DNA from: Sulfobacillus acidophilus
Lineage (GTDB): Bacteria; Bacillota; Sulfobacillia; Sulfobacillales; Sulfobacillaceae
NCBI GenBank assembly: GCA_003023745.1
Contig: PXYV01000005.1
Coordinates: forward strand, 37,327 to 101,326
DNA length: 64,000 nt
Direction of reading: 5' to 3'
Shown here: in pieces, positions 53,274-62,692 of the stretch
How positions within the stretch are numbered: position 1 is the first letter of the stretch
How the letters are laid out: each line of letters starts with the position of its first letter
Made by a program: the position numbers and the translations under genes
Notes under the pieces: generated by a model
The model's input: only the letters and a program-made list of their open reading frames with translations
Databases searched by the model: none
What the model was told of the DNA's origin: nothing

Positions 53274-54575
53274 ATGGAATACAACCCTCATCATGACGAA
53301 TACTGGAATGATGCGGCCTTAGAGGCCAACATGAAGCAGGCATTCGATATCTGTAACGGATGCCGATTGTGTTACAATTTGTGTCCATCGTTTCCGGCCT
53401 TGTTCGAAATTGTGGAGCACTACGATAACGATGCGACGCAAGTGTTGCCGGATGAATTGAATCGCGTGGCAGATTTATGCTACCAGTGCAAGTTATGCTA
53501 TCTCAAATGCCCCTACATTCCTCCCCATCATTACGATCTGGATTTTCCTCGGTTGATGTTGCGATCGAAAGTGACTCGCGCCAAAAAGCGAGGACTTTCG
53601 CGGGCGGATCAGTTTCTTGGGAATCCAGAGAAGATTGGGAAGATGGGACAGGTGGCGCCCGGCTTAGCCAATTGGTCGCTTAAGAAACCCGGTTTGCGGA
53701 AAATGATGCAACGGATGTATGGCATCGACTATCGGCGTCATTTGCCGGCTTTTGCACCGGTTAGATTTTCCGATTGGGTGCGCCGCCATCACCAGTCGAC
53801 CGCGTTAGCACTCGATGAGGTTGATGTGGTCATCTTTTCCACGTGTACGGTAGAGTACCATGAAGTGGGAATTGGTCAAGCCGTCTTAAAGGTTTTGCAG
53901 CACAACGGCATTCGCGCGGCGGTGCCTGAAGGCCAAGTATGCTGCGGAATGCCAGCTTTGGACGGGGGCGACATTGCCGCGGCGGTGCAACGGGCGACGG
54001 CTAATGTGGCACTTTTGGCCCCTTATGCGCGGGCCAACAAGCCTATTTTGGCGCTTCAGCCAACCTGCGCGCTGTTACTCAAACAGGACTATCCCACCTT
54101 GGTTGAGTCGGAAGAATCTCGGATCGTGGCAGCCCAGACCAAGGATGTCACCCAGTATTTGGCGGATGCAATGAAGCGCGGTGTCCTTAAAAAGGACTTT
54201 CAGTCAGGCCCTGGTGCGGTGACGTATCATTTGTCGTGCCACACCAAGGCACAGGGATTGAAACGCGCAGCCAAAGACTTGTTGGAGTCTATCGACGGAT
54301 GCCAAGTGGAAGTGGTTGATCGCTGTGCGGGCATCGATGGCACCTGGGGATTGAAAGCGGAATACTACGACGAGGCGATTAAAGTCTCCGCCAAATTGAC
54401 GGAACGATTTGCGAATCGGCACGATGTCAAGGCGTGTTCAGACTGTGCTTTGGCTGGGTTGCAGATCGAGACGGCAACGGATGACCGGCCGGTGCATCCG
54501 GCCGAGATTTTAGCTCGCGCATATGGGCTTATAGGGGGGAGTACTGGTGAAACCACTGGTGCTGAAAGACATTGA
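53274..54575 (+). CDS. Two-[4Fe-4S], CCG-domain oxidoreductase (GlpC/HdrD-like)
   Basis: This 433-residue protein has two ferredoxin-type motifs, CNGCRLCYNLCP and CYQCKLCYLKCP, in the first 80 residues. Two cysteine-rich CCG-type domains follow: FSTCTVEYHE with VCCGMPALDGG, and LSCHTKAQG with DRCAGIDG (a variant without the double Cys), then CSDCALAG. Such proteins pass electrons to or from quinones or thiols. Next to rubrerythrin and DUF3501 it is the probable electron donor for peroxide reduction. It overlaps DUF3501 by 29 bp. Confidence 0.9.
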   Translation: MEYNPHHDEYWNDAALEANMKQAFDICNGCRLCYNLCPSFPALFEIVEHYDNDATQVLPDELNRVADLCYQCKLCYLKCPYIPPHHYDLDFPRLMLRSKVTRAKKRGLSRADQFLGNPEKIGKMGQVAPGLANWSLKKPGLRKMMQRMYGIDYRRHLPAFAPVRFSDWVRRHHQSTALALDEVDVVIFSTCTVEYHEVGIGQAVLKVLQHNGIRAAVPEGQVCCGMPALDGGDIAAAVQRATANVALLAPYARANKPILALQPTCALLLKQDYPTLVESEESRIVAAQTKDVTQYLADAMKRGVLKKDFQSGPGAVTYHLSCHTKAQGLKRAAKDLLESIDGCQVEVVDRCAGIDGTWGLKAEYYDEAIKVSAKLTERFANRHDVKACSDCALAGLQIETATDDRPVHPAEILARAYGLIGGSTGETTGAERH

Positions 54576-55125
54576 CAGCATTGAAGCATATGAGGCAAAG
54601 CGCCAAGCGATGCGCCAGCAGATCATCGCCTTAAAGCGGATTCGGCGGGTGCGATTAGGGCCGCGAGTGTCTGTGGTATTTGAGAATCGCGATACGATGC
54701 GCTTTCAAATTCAAGAAATGTGCCGGATTGAGCACATCGTGGAGGAGTCGTTAGTTCAGCAAGAAATAGACGTCTACAATGATTTGCTGCCCGAAGGGCT
54801 GGCTATCGGCGCGACACTATTAATTGAATTAGTGCAAGAGGACGATATGCCCGCTATTTTGCGTGAGTTAAGCGGCTTAGAGGAAGCGGTTTGGCTGTCG
54901 TTTGGGGAACACCATGTGCATGCAGAGGCGGAAGCGGGACGCTCAACTGAAGAGAAAACTAGTAGCGTGCACTATTTGACATTTCGCTTTACGCCGACCC
55001 TGCGCCATGCGTTAATCGACGCGCCCGAGGTCCGGCTGTCATCGCGCCATCCGCATTATCGGCACGATACCGTGTTGTCGCGGGAGACTGTGGCGTCACT
55101 GGTCCACGATTTGACGTCGGAGTGA
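54547..55125 (+). CDS. DUF3501 protein
   Basis: This 192-residue protein of the DUF3501 family occurs with rubrerythrin and CCG oxidoreductases in many bacteria. The N-terminal part (KDIDSIEAYEAKRQAMRQQI, then VVFENRDTMRFQIQEMCRIE) is the family signature. The biochemical role is unknown. GTG 54547 lies within the end of the previous gene. The stop is directly followed by the Fur-family start. Confidence 0.9.
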   Translation: MKPLVLKDIDSIEAYEAKRQAMRQQIIALKRIRRVRLGPRVSVVFENRDTMRFQIQEMCRIEHIVEESLVQQEIDVYNDLLPEGLAIGATLLIELVQEDDMPAILRELSGLEEAVWLSFGEHHVHAEAEAGRSTEEKTSSVHYLTFRFTPTLRHALIDAPEVRLSSRHPHYRHDTVLSRETVASLVHDLTSE

Positions 55126-55126
55126 G

Positions 55127-55543
55127 ATGAGTATGGCAAGCGAACTGACGTTTGATGCGCTGCTGCGGGAAAATGGACTGAGGGCGACGCCGCAACGCGC
55201 CATTGTGATTGAGGCGCTGATGGAATTGTCGCACCCCGATGCTGATGCCATATTTGGGTACGCGCAAGAGCGCCAGCCTAGCATGAGTCTGGCCACGGTC
55301 TATAATGTGCTGGATAAGTTGAGAGGGGCGGGATTGGTGCACATGCTGGACTTGCATGGCCGGCGCTACTTTGATGTGCGCCTAGAACATCATGACCATG
55401 TGCACTGTCGACAATGCGGCCAGTTGGCTGATGTGAATCGACCCTTCGGGACTCGCCTGGTGGTACCGCAGCTGACAGCGTGGCAAATCGACGATCAGGC
55501 TTTGATCTGGGAAGGTTTGTGTCCAGAGTGTCAACAGGGCTAG
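55127..55543 (+). CDS. Fur-family regulator, probably PerR-like
   Basis: This 138-residue metalloregulator has a winged-helix domain (LRATPQRAIVIEALMEL, then SLATVYNVLDKLRGAGLV) and a dimerisation domain with the metal-binding HHDHVHCRQCGQ and a second CPEC at the end, forming the structural zinc site. The neighbours (rubrerythrin, Fe-S oxidoreductase) and a PerR-type box at the operon promoter favour peroxide sensing over iron regulation. ATG 55127 starts 1 bp after the DUF3501 stop. Confidence 0.88.
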   Translation: MSMASELTFDALLRENGLRATPQRAIVIEALMELSHPDADAIFGYAQERQPSMSLATVYNVLDKLRGAGLVHMLDLHGRRYFDVRLEHHDHVHCRQCGQLADVNRPFGTRLVVPQLTAWQIDDQALIWEGLCPECQQG

Positions 55544-56136
55544 CGCAAGGGTTGGAAATCGATTGTCAGCGCTGTTCACTGGCGTTGACGCGCAGTCATG
55601 TGGTCATCGGGCGTGGTTCGACTGACGCCAAAGTCATGTTTTTAGGGGAAGCTCCGGGCCGCCAAGAAGACCAGTCAGGGCTGGGGTTTCAAGGGGCAGC
55701 GGGCCAGCGTTTTGATGAGATTTTGCAGTTTGTAGGGTTAGATAGGGATGATATCTGGCTGGCTAACGCTGTGCGCTGTAGACCCACCGTCAACGGTCGC
55801 CGCAACCGCAAGCCTAATCCGGATGAAATCCACACGTGCCGCCATTGGCTTTTGGAGGACATTCGCCGTGTCCGACCCGAGCTGATTGTGACGTTGGGAC
55901 GGGTGGCGTTTGAAAGTGTGACGGGATTTGCTTGGCAAAAAGGCCAGCGCGCACAGTCGCTGTTTGTCGAAGAATTTAATTTGACGGTCTATCCTCTGTA
56001 TCATCCCGCCTATCTCATTTACCGGCGTCATTTAGCTTCTACGTATGTTCGAGATTTGGTGGGTTTGCGCGTCGTGTTGGGGCAACGTGAGGTGCCCTTG
56101 CGAGAGCCGACCGGGCCCTGGGCAGATATGCAGTAG
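55519..56136 (+). CDS. Uracil-DNA glycosylase, family 4/5 type with Fe-S cluster
   Basis: The protein has about 205 residues. The uracil-recognition motif GEAPGRQEDQSGLGFQGAAG is typical of family 4 enzymes. Four Cys for a [4Fe-4S] cluster are present: CQRCSL near the start, then RCRPT and HTCRHWL. The second motif is YPLYHPAYLIYRR. It removes uracil from deaminated DNA. The start is uncertain between GTG 55519 and GTG 55528. It overlaps the Fur-family gene by 25 bp or less. Confidence 0.9.
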   Translation: MSRVSTGLAQGLEIDCQRCSLALTRSHVVIGRGSTDAKVMFLGEAPGRQEDQSGLGFQGAAGQRFDEILQFVGLDRDDIWLANAVRCRPTVNGRRNRKPNPDEIHTCRHWLLEDIRRVRPELIVTLGRVAFESVTGFAWQKGQRAQSLFVEEFNLTVYPLYHPAYLIYRRHLASTYVRDLVGLRVVLGQREVPLREPTGPWADMQ

Positions 56137-56230
56137 CCCGGCCCGGGGGTGTGGGTTTCGTGAGGAAGCCGATCAGCAGGGCATCTAATGGCGTAAGAGT
56201 GCCAATGAAGGAGGGGGCGGTGCAAACGCA

Positions 56231-57211
56231 ATGAGCCGCGAGCCTAGAATGGATATTTGTTTGCAAGATGTCTTAGAGGCGGCGCAGCGGCTTAGCGGCC
56301 AGGTTGTTCGCACGCCGCTCCTCTATTCAGATGTACTGAGTGCGTATACCGAGGCCAAGGTCTGGCTAAAACCCGAGCACTGGCAACTGACCGGGTCCTT
56401 TAAGCTGCGCGGCGCCTATAACAAAATGGCCAGTCTGACAGAGGAAGAGCGTCAGCGCGGCGTTATTACCGCATCTGCCGGCAATCACGCTCAAGGCGTC
56501 GCCTTAGCAGGGCGATTGCTTGCCGTACAGCCGCTCATCGTTGTTCCCATTGGCACGCCAGAAACCAAATTGATGGGGATTTCGCGCGGCGGAGCTGAAG
56601 TGGTGGTGCACGGCAACTTTTACGACGAAGCCGAAGCTTTTGCCTATCAATTAGCACAGCAGACGGGTCGTGTGTTTGTGCACGCGTTTGAGGACGAAGA
56701 AGTCGTCGCGGGGCAAGGCACGGTAGGCTTAGAGATGTTGTCCGACCAGCCTGACTTGGACTTGCTCTTAGTGCCGGCAGGCGGAGGAGGACTGATTTGC
56801 GGCATGGGCGTGGTCGCTCGGGCGGCGAATCGGATGATTGAAGTCGTTGGCGTGCAGAGCGAGGCATCGCCAGCTTGGTATGAAGCATTTGCCGCCAATC
56901 AAATCGTCGAGGTTGAATACAGCGAAACGTGGGCGGAAGGACTTTTGGGCGGCATTGGACGGAGGAATTTTGAGTGGGCGCAGCTGGTGGTCGATCGCTT
57001 TGTCTTGGTGAGTGAAAATGACATTAAGGCCGCGATGCGCTGGGCGCTCGCAACCTATCACTGGGTCCTGGAAGGATCGGGCGCGGTGGCATTGGCCTAT
57101 GTTTTACGCGAGCGGGCGCGCTTGCAGGGACGCAAAATCGGGATCGTTTTAACCGGTGGTAACGTTGACCTGGCGCGCTTGCGCGAACTGATGGCGACTG
57201 AGACGGATTGA
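56231..57211 (+). CDS. Threonine dehydratase, catabolic type
   Basis: This 326-residue PLP enzyme converts threonine to 2-oxobutanoate and ammonia. The PLP Lys is in TGSFKLRGAYNKM, the substrate loop in TASAGNHAQGVA, and the phosphate-binding loop in LVPAGGGGLICGM. The ACT regulatory domain of biosynthetic IlvA is absent. Serine racemase-like activity is possible. ATG 56231; GAAGGAGG lies 15-20 bp upstream. It stands 94 bp after the glycosylase gene. Confidence 0.92.
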   Translation: MSREPRMDICLQDVLEAAQRLSGQVVRTPLLYSDVLSAYTEAKVWLKPEHWQLTGSFKLRGAYNKMASLTEEERQRGVITASAGNHAQGVALAGRLLAVQPLIVVPIGTPETKLMGISRGGAEVVVHGNFYDEAEAFAYQLAQQTGRVFVHAFEDEEVVAGQGTVGLEMLSDQPDLDLLLVPAGGGGLICGMGVVARAANRMIEVVGVQSEASPAWYEAFAANQIVEVEYSETWAEGLLGGIGRRNFEWAQLVVDRFVLVSENDIKAAMRWALATYHWVLEGSGAVALAYVLRERARLQGRKIGIVLTGGNVDLARLRELMATETD

Positions 57212-57859
57212 GTTGAACATTCGATCGCTGGGCGCCACCCGCATAAGGCAAAAAGCGCGCGGTGACCTGTGCAGTGATTGCGGGCGTATTGAACGCGTGC
57301 CGTTGACGTTAAAATGGCTGGGAGTCTATCGAAGATTTTGCACGGCAACCCCAGCAGCCAGCGGCACGACTTGGATCAGGGTGCGCCATAAAACCCCGTC
57401 GTTCAGGGCCGGTCGCTAGCCTACCGGGCAGAGCGCCTGGGTGATCGAGTTCTGCCCTGTCTGCGCTCAGATCGGCACCGTCCGGCCATGACACCGTACT
57501 CACCGGGGAGAATTAAGCGGCTCTCCAGCCAGTCTATATCTCCCATCCCAAAGGGCGCGTGTTCTCTTCACCGGGTGCGCTTCACGTTCTTAAGAAAGCG
57601 CGTCTTGTGCGCCTGGGCCAGGCATCAACCGGCACGTGAGTTAAAGAGCTGCCCCCTAGACCAATGCGGTCACACAAAAGGACCGACGCCTACAATCTAG
57701 GCGACTGGTCCGGGCAGTTGGTGGCGGAAGAGGTCTCGGTGCGGGAAGGATCAGTACGGCCCCTCATCCCTTGGTAATCGGAGGGTATTAGGATTAGCCG
57801 GCGAAGTACGGAACTTCGGACCTTTTTGTGTACGCTCGCCAGCAAACGCGTTGCCAGTC
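57212..57859. other. 648 bp without a supportable gene
   Basis: A plus-strand frame near 57213-57419 contains CSDCG, and a following frame reads EFCPVCAQIGTVRP, so a decayed zinc-binding protein or transposase is possible. I cannot identify it. No promoter, RNA or strong terminator is evident. Confidence 0.35.
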
Positions 57860-58594
57860 CTACTTCTCCCCCTCACAGCCTTGGCCCAAATGCTTTAAAA
57901 TTTCCTGCTCAACCCCCTGCAGGTGCGTGAGCATGCGCTGTTCGGCTTCCGCAGCTTGACCCGCCACAATGGCTTCGGCAATCGTTTGGTGTTCGAGTAC
58001 GGAGCGCCAGGCGCGGCCCGGAATCGACAAACTTTGGCGACGGGCCTGTGCCAACACATCCAAGAGATTGAACATAATCCGACTGGCCACCGGATTGTGC
58101 GACGCCCGCAATACCGCACTATGGAATTCCTCGTCGGCGACCGCAATCACGTCCAGTTCCGCGTCGCCGGAATCGGCCATTTCGGCGCGGATCGTGCTGA
58201 TGATGCGCATAAGTTCGACACGTTCTGTTTTGCTGGCGCGGCGTGCTGCCCACCCGGCGGCCGCACTTTCCAAACTTTTACGCACCTCAAAAAGATGGGA
58301 CACGGTCTGGTTTTCCAGCACTAAGGGAGTCCACAATGCTTGCCCTAGAGCCACTCCTTCTCCAGCACGAACAAAGATCCCGCGCCCGTGCTCGATACTC
58401 ACCACCCCCAACGCGGCCAAGGTCCGCAAGGCATCGCGCACGGTGGTGCGGCTAACATTAAATTGCAAAGCCATCTCCCGCTCCGGTGGTAGCCGCTGCC
58501 CCGCCAATAACTCGCCGCTGTCGAGCTTTTGCAAAATATCTTGTACCACCCGATCGCGCAGTGTAACATTCCCCGACACCGGTTCAAACAGCAT
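57860..58594 (-). CDS. GntR-family (FadR subfamily) regulator
   Basis: This 244-residue regulator has an N-terminal winged helix (SGELLAGQRLPPEREMALQF, then SRTTVRDALRTLAALG) and a C-terminal FCD helical domain with metal-binding His (DEEFHSAVLRASHN, then LEHQTIAEAI). FCD domains bind organic acids. ATG 58594 follows GGGAGGGAG and is preferred over the upstream start at 58633. It may control the threonine dehydratase or other unlinked genes. Confidence 0.9.
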   Translation of the reverse strand: MLFEPVSGNVTLRDRVVQDILQKLDSGELLAGQRLPPEREMALQFNVSRTTVRDALRTLAALGVVSIEHGRGIFVRAGEGVALGQALWTPLVLENQTVSHLFEVRKSLESAAAGWAARRASKTERVELMRIISTIRAEMADSGDAELDVIAVADEEFHSAVLRASHNPVASRIMFNLLDVLAQARRQSLSIPGRAWRSVLEHQTIAEAIVAGQAAEAEQRMLTHLQGVEQEILKHLGQGCEGEK

Positions 58595-58802
58595 GAAACT
58601 CCCTCCCCCCCACGGTATTCTCTTCTTCAGCATACTCTAAATTGTCGTTGCCCACCGCAGGAATTTCATCAGTCCCAGGGGTTGGAGGGCAAAATGCGCA
58701 AATCCGATCCCTAGCACTGGTTTTACCCTCACCCCCTGGAAAAGATTTGTTGTACCGTATTGAGGGCCGTGACTGACATCGCTATAACACCTGTAGCGGT
58801 GG

Positions 58803-59560
58803 TCAGTGCGCGGTCGCGAGCACTTCTTCGACCGCGGCCGGATAGCCCAACGCTTTCAGACGACGCGTCTTTCGGCGCACCAGCGCCTGTCACACGCTGA
58901 TCGAGATAATCGGCACTCAAGGCTTGATACCCCGTAGCGGGGGTCTGGAGAATTGCGTCGGCGCCCGTCCGGATGTAACGACTCACAGCCACGATAGCCC
59001 GCTTCGTCCTCCGGCGTCCGGCAAGCCGTCGATAGACCGTCCCCAGATCGGTGCGAATTTTTCTGGCGGCTTGCCGGCTCTCGACGAGGCTTCACGCATC
59101 GCTTTGCTCCCCTAGTGCGCCCACGGGTTCACGATTTGCCGGCCCAGAAACACGATGTGTTTGAGCTGCAGTGTGAGCCAGAGCAGGTGGTGGGGCTTCA
59201 CCAGGCCTTGTAAAGTGCCCGCGGGGGCGGCGAGAATGCGGCGCCCCGAGAGTCCGGGCACGTCTGAGATGACTCGGGCGCGTTTGATGTTCGACCCTTC
59301 GAGCACCTTTCGCATGCGGTTCGCTTTGGCGGCCCGGACCTGGATGAGACTCTTACGGTACCGCACACCCGCCGCTCGCGCTGCGGGCGAGACGGAATGT
59401 AACTGCCCTTGAGGAATCCCAGAGGTAAAAGATGGGAAATCCCTTGAGAATCTTGAACATCCGTCTTTGGACACGGCATCCTTTGATATGGCCGGACTTC
59501 ACCGCCCAGACTGCCTCGAAGTCGAGCGCCTCAAGCAAATTCGCGACGGGCCTGAGCTTC
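58803..59560 (-). pseudogene. IS110-family transposase remnant
   Basis: Several frames give pieces of an IS110 transposase in order on the minus strand. They are DFEAVWAVKSGHIK, LPLGFLKGSYIPS, RYRKSLIQVRAAKANRM with KVLEGSNIKRARVISDV and LSGRRIL, IVAVSRYIRTGA, GYQALSADYLDQR, and the C-terminal RLKALGYPAAVEEVL ending at 58803. The N-terminal DEDD catalytic region is missing and at least three frame changes are needed. It abuts the end of the MMPL gene, whose last residues may come from the junction. Confidence 0.75.
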
Positions 59561-59568
59561 CCCCGGGT

Positions 59569-61692
59569 TCAGGGCAAGGAGCTTGGCAGAGAGTGTTGCC
59601 CCACCCTTCGCCCAGGCCAGAAGCTTGCGCCTTTAAAGATGGTCGTGACACTAGGCACTAATAGGGAACGGACAATCCAGGTGTCGGCCAGCACCGCAAA
59701 AGATAGGCCAATACCAAAGGTTTTCATGATTTGCAGTGGGCTAATTAATAGGGCGAGAAAGACGACAACCATGATCATACCGGCTCCTGTGATCATGGAT
59801 CCGGTTGTAGCCACGCCATGTTCCACGGCATCGTTAAGACTTCGGTTGCCGTGCCAATATTCTTGGATACGGTGCAGCAAAATCACTTCGTAATCCATCG
59901 ACAGTCCGAAGAGCAATACAAAAATCAAAGGTGTAATGGACGAATCCAATGGCTGACGCGTAAATCCGAGCAACTGATGGTGAGACACGAAGACCATAAA
60001 TCCTGTGGTCGCCAATGCAACAAGCGCGTTGAGAGCGACCCCCAGCAGCGCCTGCAAGACTGAACGCGTAGCAATTGTCAACACGATCAGAGCCACCGCC
60101 AGCGCGGCTCCGATGATTAACGGCAGCTTTTGTTGGGTCGTTTGGTTAAAACTGTGCAAGACGGGTACCAATCCACCCGCCGCAGCGAAGCTTCCCGGCG
60201 GAAGCCAGCCCGCTAGGTGACTGTCAATACGATTGACCAAGAGACCGGTGCGGGCATCGTTAGGACCGGTTTTAGCGATGACATACAGCACGACCAAATG
60301 GGGATTGTGAAAAGACACAAAATTCTCTAGCCCGAGACGCAGGGCAGCTGGCACGCGACTCGGGTGGCGCATGGCCAACGCCAGATTCCGGGACGAACCC
60401 GGTAGTGCGCTGGGCGAGGACACTGCGGCTACATCAGGAAGGAGTTGCAGGTGGCGATCGAGCCCGGATACGGTCGACCAACTGGCATCGTGCGTCAACG
60501 GCGTCGGCAGTCTGACGGCGATGGCGATGGGTGCGATCGATCCCGCTCCCTCAAGGGTTTGCTGCTTGGCGATGGCTTGTCGCAAAACGCTTGAGCGCGG
60601 CAACATGGTAGCTAGATTGGCAGGCGTGCTCATACGCACTTGGGGCGCAAGCGCCACAAACGGCAACAAAATACTGAGACTGATGATCATGGCCCAGACC
60701 GGATGGCGCGTGACCCAATGCGAGAGTGATTTCCAAAAGCGAAAATCCGGTCGACGGATGCGACCCCAGTTGACTTGGCGCCCGTACAGTCCTAACACTG
60801 CCGGGAGCAAGGTATGCGTGGCCAACAAGATGGCAAACAGCGCGATGGCTCCGCCCAGCGCTAGTCCTCGCCAATAGGCGTCGTTTCCGAACATCAGCGC
60901 CGCGACCGCCAACGCCACGGCCAATCCCGAGTAAAACACGGATCGGCCTGCATGCCGCATGGCATCCACGATGGACTCTTCGATAGAAAGACCGGCATCT
61001 AAGTTTTGGCGGTAGCGGGTGCTGATGAATAAGGCATAATCGACACCCACCCCCAGAGCGAGGAAACTCACAATGTCAGTCAGATACACGGATAAGGCTA
61101 TGTAGCGCGAAATGATGCTGACGCATGCCAGGACCAATTCGGTTCCGCACAGCGCGATGATGAGTGGCAGCGTGACGGCTGAGACTGATCCAAAGACCAG
61201 CAACAACAAAACGACTAAGACGGGAATCACGATAACTCCACTTTGCAAAAGCGTGGTACTGGCATCGTGCGTCACGACATTGCCGACGGCACTTTGTGAG
61301 ACGACCGTAGTAGAGCCATGATGCTGAGTGACCAGGTGGCGCAATTGTCGGGACTGTAACAATAGGAGTTGGGGCGGCGGAACAAAGAGAGTCGTGTTGG
61401 GCCCCATTGCGTAAAAGGCGCTGGAACCAATATGCAAACGGGCACCCAAGCCTTCTGCCAAGGCCGGTGGCATGTTCTGTAGCAAGAGGGTAGGCGGTGC
61501 GTTACGCGCGTGAATCTGATTGAGAGCGGTTGTCGCCCATTGCACCGAACTATGGGGCGCCTCAAATCCGCCTGAAGTAAGATGTTTGGTGACTTGCGCT
61601 GCGAGCGGCAAAGTACTGGCAATGAGAAGAACCCACAACGCTACCACGACCCAGCGGTAACGGACAAACATTCGAGTCCAGCCCGACCCCAT
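59569..61692 (-). CDS. MMPL/RND-family membrane transporter
   Basis: This 707-residue protein has twelve membrane segments in two sets with a large extracytoplasmic loop after segments 1 and 7. The family core is VSFLALGVGVDYALFISTRY and VLLFGLSMDYEVILLHRI, both with the conserved Asp-Tyr pair needed for proton coupling. Such proteins export lipids or drugs. ATG 61692 follows AGAGAGTGGGG; ATG 61719 is an alternative. The last ~10 residues (VGQHSLPSSLP) border the IS110 remnant and may be acquired. Confidence 0.88.
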   Translation of the reverse strand: MGSGWTRMFVRYRWVVVALWVLLIASTLPLAAQVTKHLTSGGFEAPHSSVQWATTALNQIHARNAPPTLLLQNMPPALAEGLGARLHIGSSAFYAMGPNTTLFVPPPQLLLLQSRQLRHLVTQHHGSTTVVSQSAVGNVVTHDASTTLLQSGVIVIPVLVVLLLLVFGSVSAVTLPLIIALCGTELVLACVSIISRYIALSVYLTDIVSFLALGVGVDYALFISTRYRQNLDAGLSIEESIVDAMRHAGRSVFYSGLAVALAVAALMFGNDAYWRGLALGGAIALFAILLATHTLLPAVLGLYGRQVNWGRIRRPDFRFWKSLSHWVTRHPVWAMIISLSILLPFVALAPQVRMSTPANLATMLPRSSVLRQAIAKQQTLEGAGSIAPIAIAVRLPTPLTHDASWSTVSGLDRHLQLLPDVAAVSSPSALPGSSRNLALAMRHPSRVPAALRLGLENFVSFHNPHLVVLYVIAKTGPNDARTGLLVNRIDSHLAGWLPPGSFAAAGGLVPVLHSFNQTTQQKLPLIIGAALAVALIVLTIATRSVLQALLGVALNALVALATTGFMVFVSHHQLLGFTRQPLDSSITPLIFVLLFGLSMDYEVILLHRIQEYWHGNRSLNDAVEHGVATTGSMITGAGMIMVVVFLALLISPLQIMKTFGIGLSFAVLADTWIVRSLLVPSVTTIFKGASFWPGRRVGQHSLPSSLP

Positions 61693-62044
61693 CGGCGTGC
61701 CCCACTCTCTTTGCGTCATTCGATATGCGCATCGCATCAGACGAAGATTAGGCTAGGCGACCACCGCCACCCCAAGCCATCACGTTAAATCCCTTGTCGT
61801 TGCGTTCGGCCTTTGGGTGAGCTGTCTGACCCATTAGACTAAGTTGTACCTATTTCGTCGCCAAATTTCAACTGCCAATTTGGTGAGGCCTCGGCTAAAT
61901 TTTCTCTAAGACGGGGCAGCCCTACCATACACGGTTCCTTCGACGCTGGCAGATGTGAGCGGTTGTGATTGACTGATTAATCAGTTAGAATCTAATAACA
62001 GACTACGGTGCGTTGGCTGCGGCAATGCGTAGCACGACATGGGA
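61693..62044. other. Non-coding stretch upstream of the MMPL gene
   Basis: It contains the MMPL promoter region and a short palindrome TGACTGATTAATCAGTTAG near 61970-61990 that could be a TetR-type operator. No gene is supported. Confidence 0.35.
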
Positions 62045-62374
62045 ATATTGGCCCCCTTATTTTTTACCAATATGGGCCGTAAAGCCCCTGTCTTCAGACA
62101 GGGGGATATCAGGCTCCGGGGCCGAGGGGCTCGACGCCCCGAAGGCCAATTTAGTCTTGACCGATTATAGAGACGTACGTGTTGGCGGCGAACAATATGA
62201 AACGCTTCGCCTTTGCGGAGCACTATACAGGGCGGGACACGCCCGGTGAGCCTGGGGAGCACCCTCTCGTGGACGAACGGCGCAAGCCCTAAGAAGCGAT
62301 GGTGCGGTGAAGCAGGAAGCCCGACTCGTGAGGGTGGGGAATCCCCCGGCTTTAGCCGCCGGGAGGATGTCAAA
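62045..62374 (+). mobile_element. IS200/IS605-type remnant with omega-RNA-like right end
   Basis: A perfect hairpin (CCCCTGTCT/AGACAGGGG, 62085-62104) resembles the left end of IS605-type elements. The right end resembles TnpB-associated omega-RNA scaffolds: CCCGACTCGTGAGGGTGGGG, then CGGC-TTTA-GCCG (62348-62359) and GGGAGGATGTCAA, ending about 62374. Between them the last codons of TnpB are visible in two frames (EHPLVDERRKP and AVKQEARLVRVGN). tnpA and nearly all of tnpB are gone. ATATTGG/CCAATAT (62045-62051, 62068-62074) precedes the left hairpin. Confidence 0.68.
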
Positions 62375-62692
62375 CGAAAACATGACCGGACGGATTTGCG
62401 GTGTGCTCGGCACTGCCTAAAAAGGTATGGGTCGCCGGTCGGCAAATCCTTTGATCAAGTGGGTAGGAGGTGCGTCAATGGGGCGTGCATGCGGACAGGG
62501 CCAGGGCAGCGCTGTTTTCCGTCCGAGTCCTAGCCTTGTACGATGCGACGGTCCCAACCGCACTTCAGCTTTCGTCTTTGGGTGGTTTCGATGGGTTTGG
62601 TTTTGGGAGTTCGGTCCACCACGTCAGCGCCAGCGCAACACGCTTTGTTTTCGCATACCTGCGACATTATTTGCACGAAAGGGCTGGCAGAA

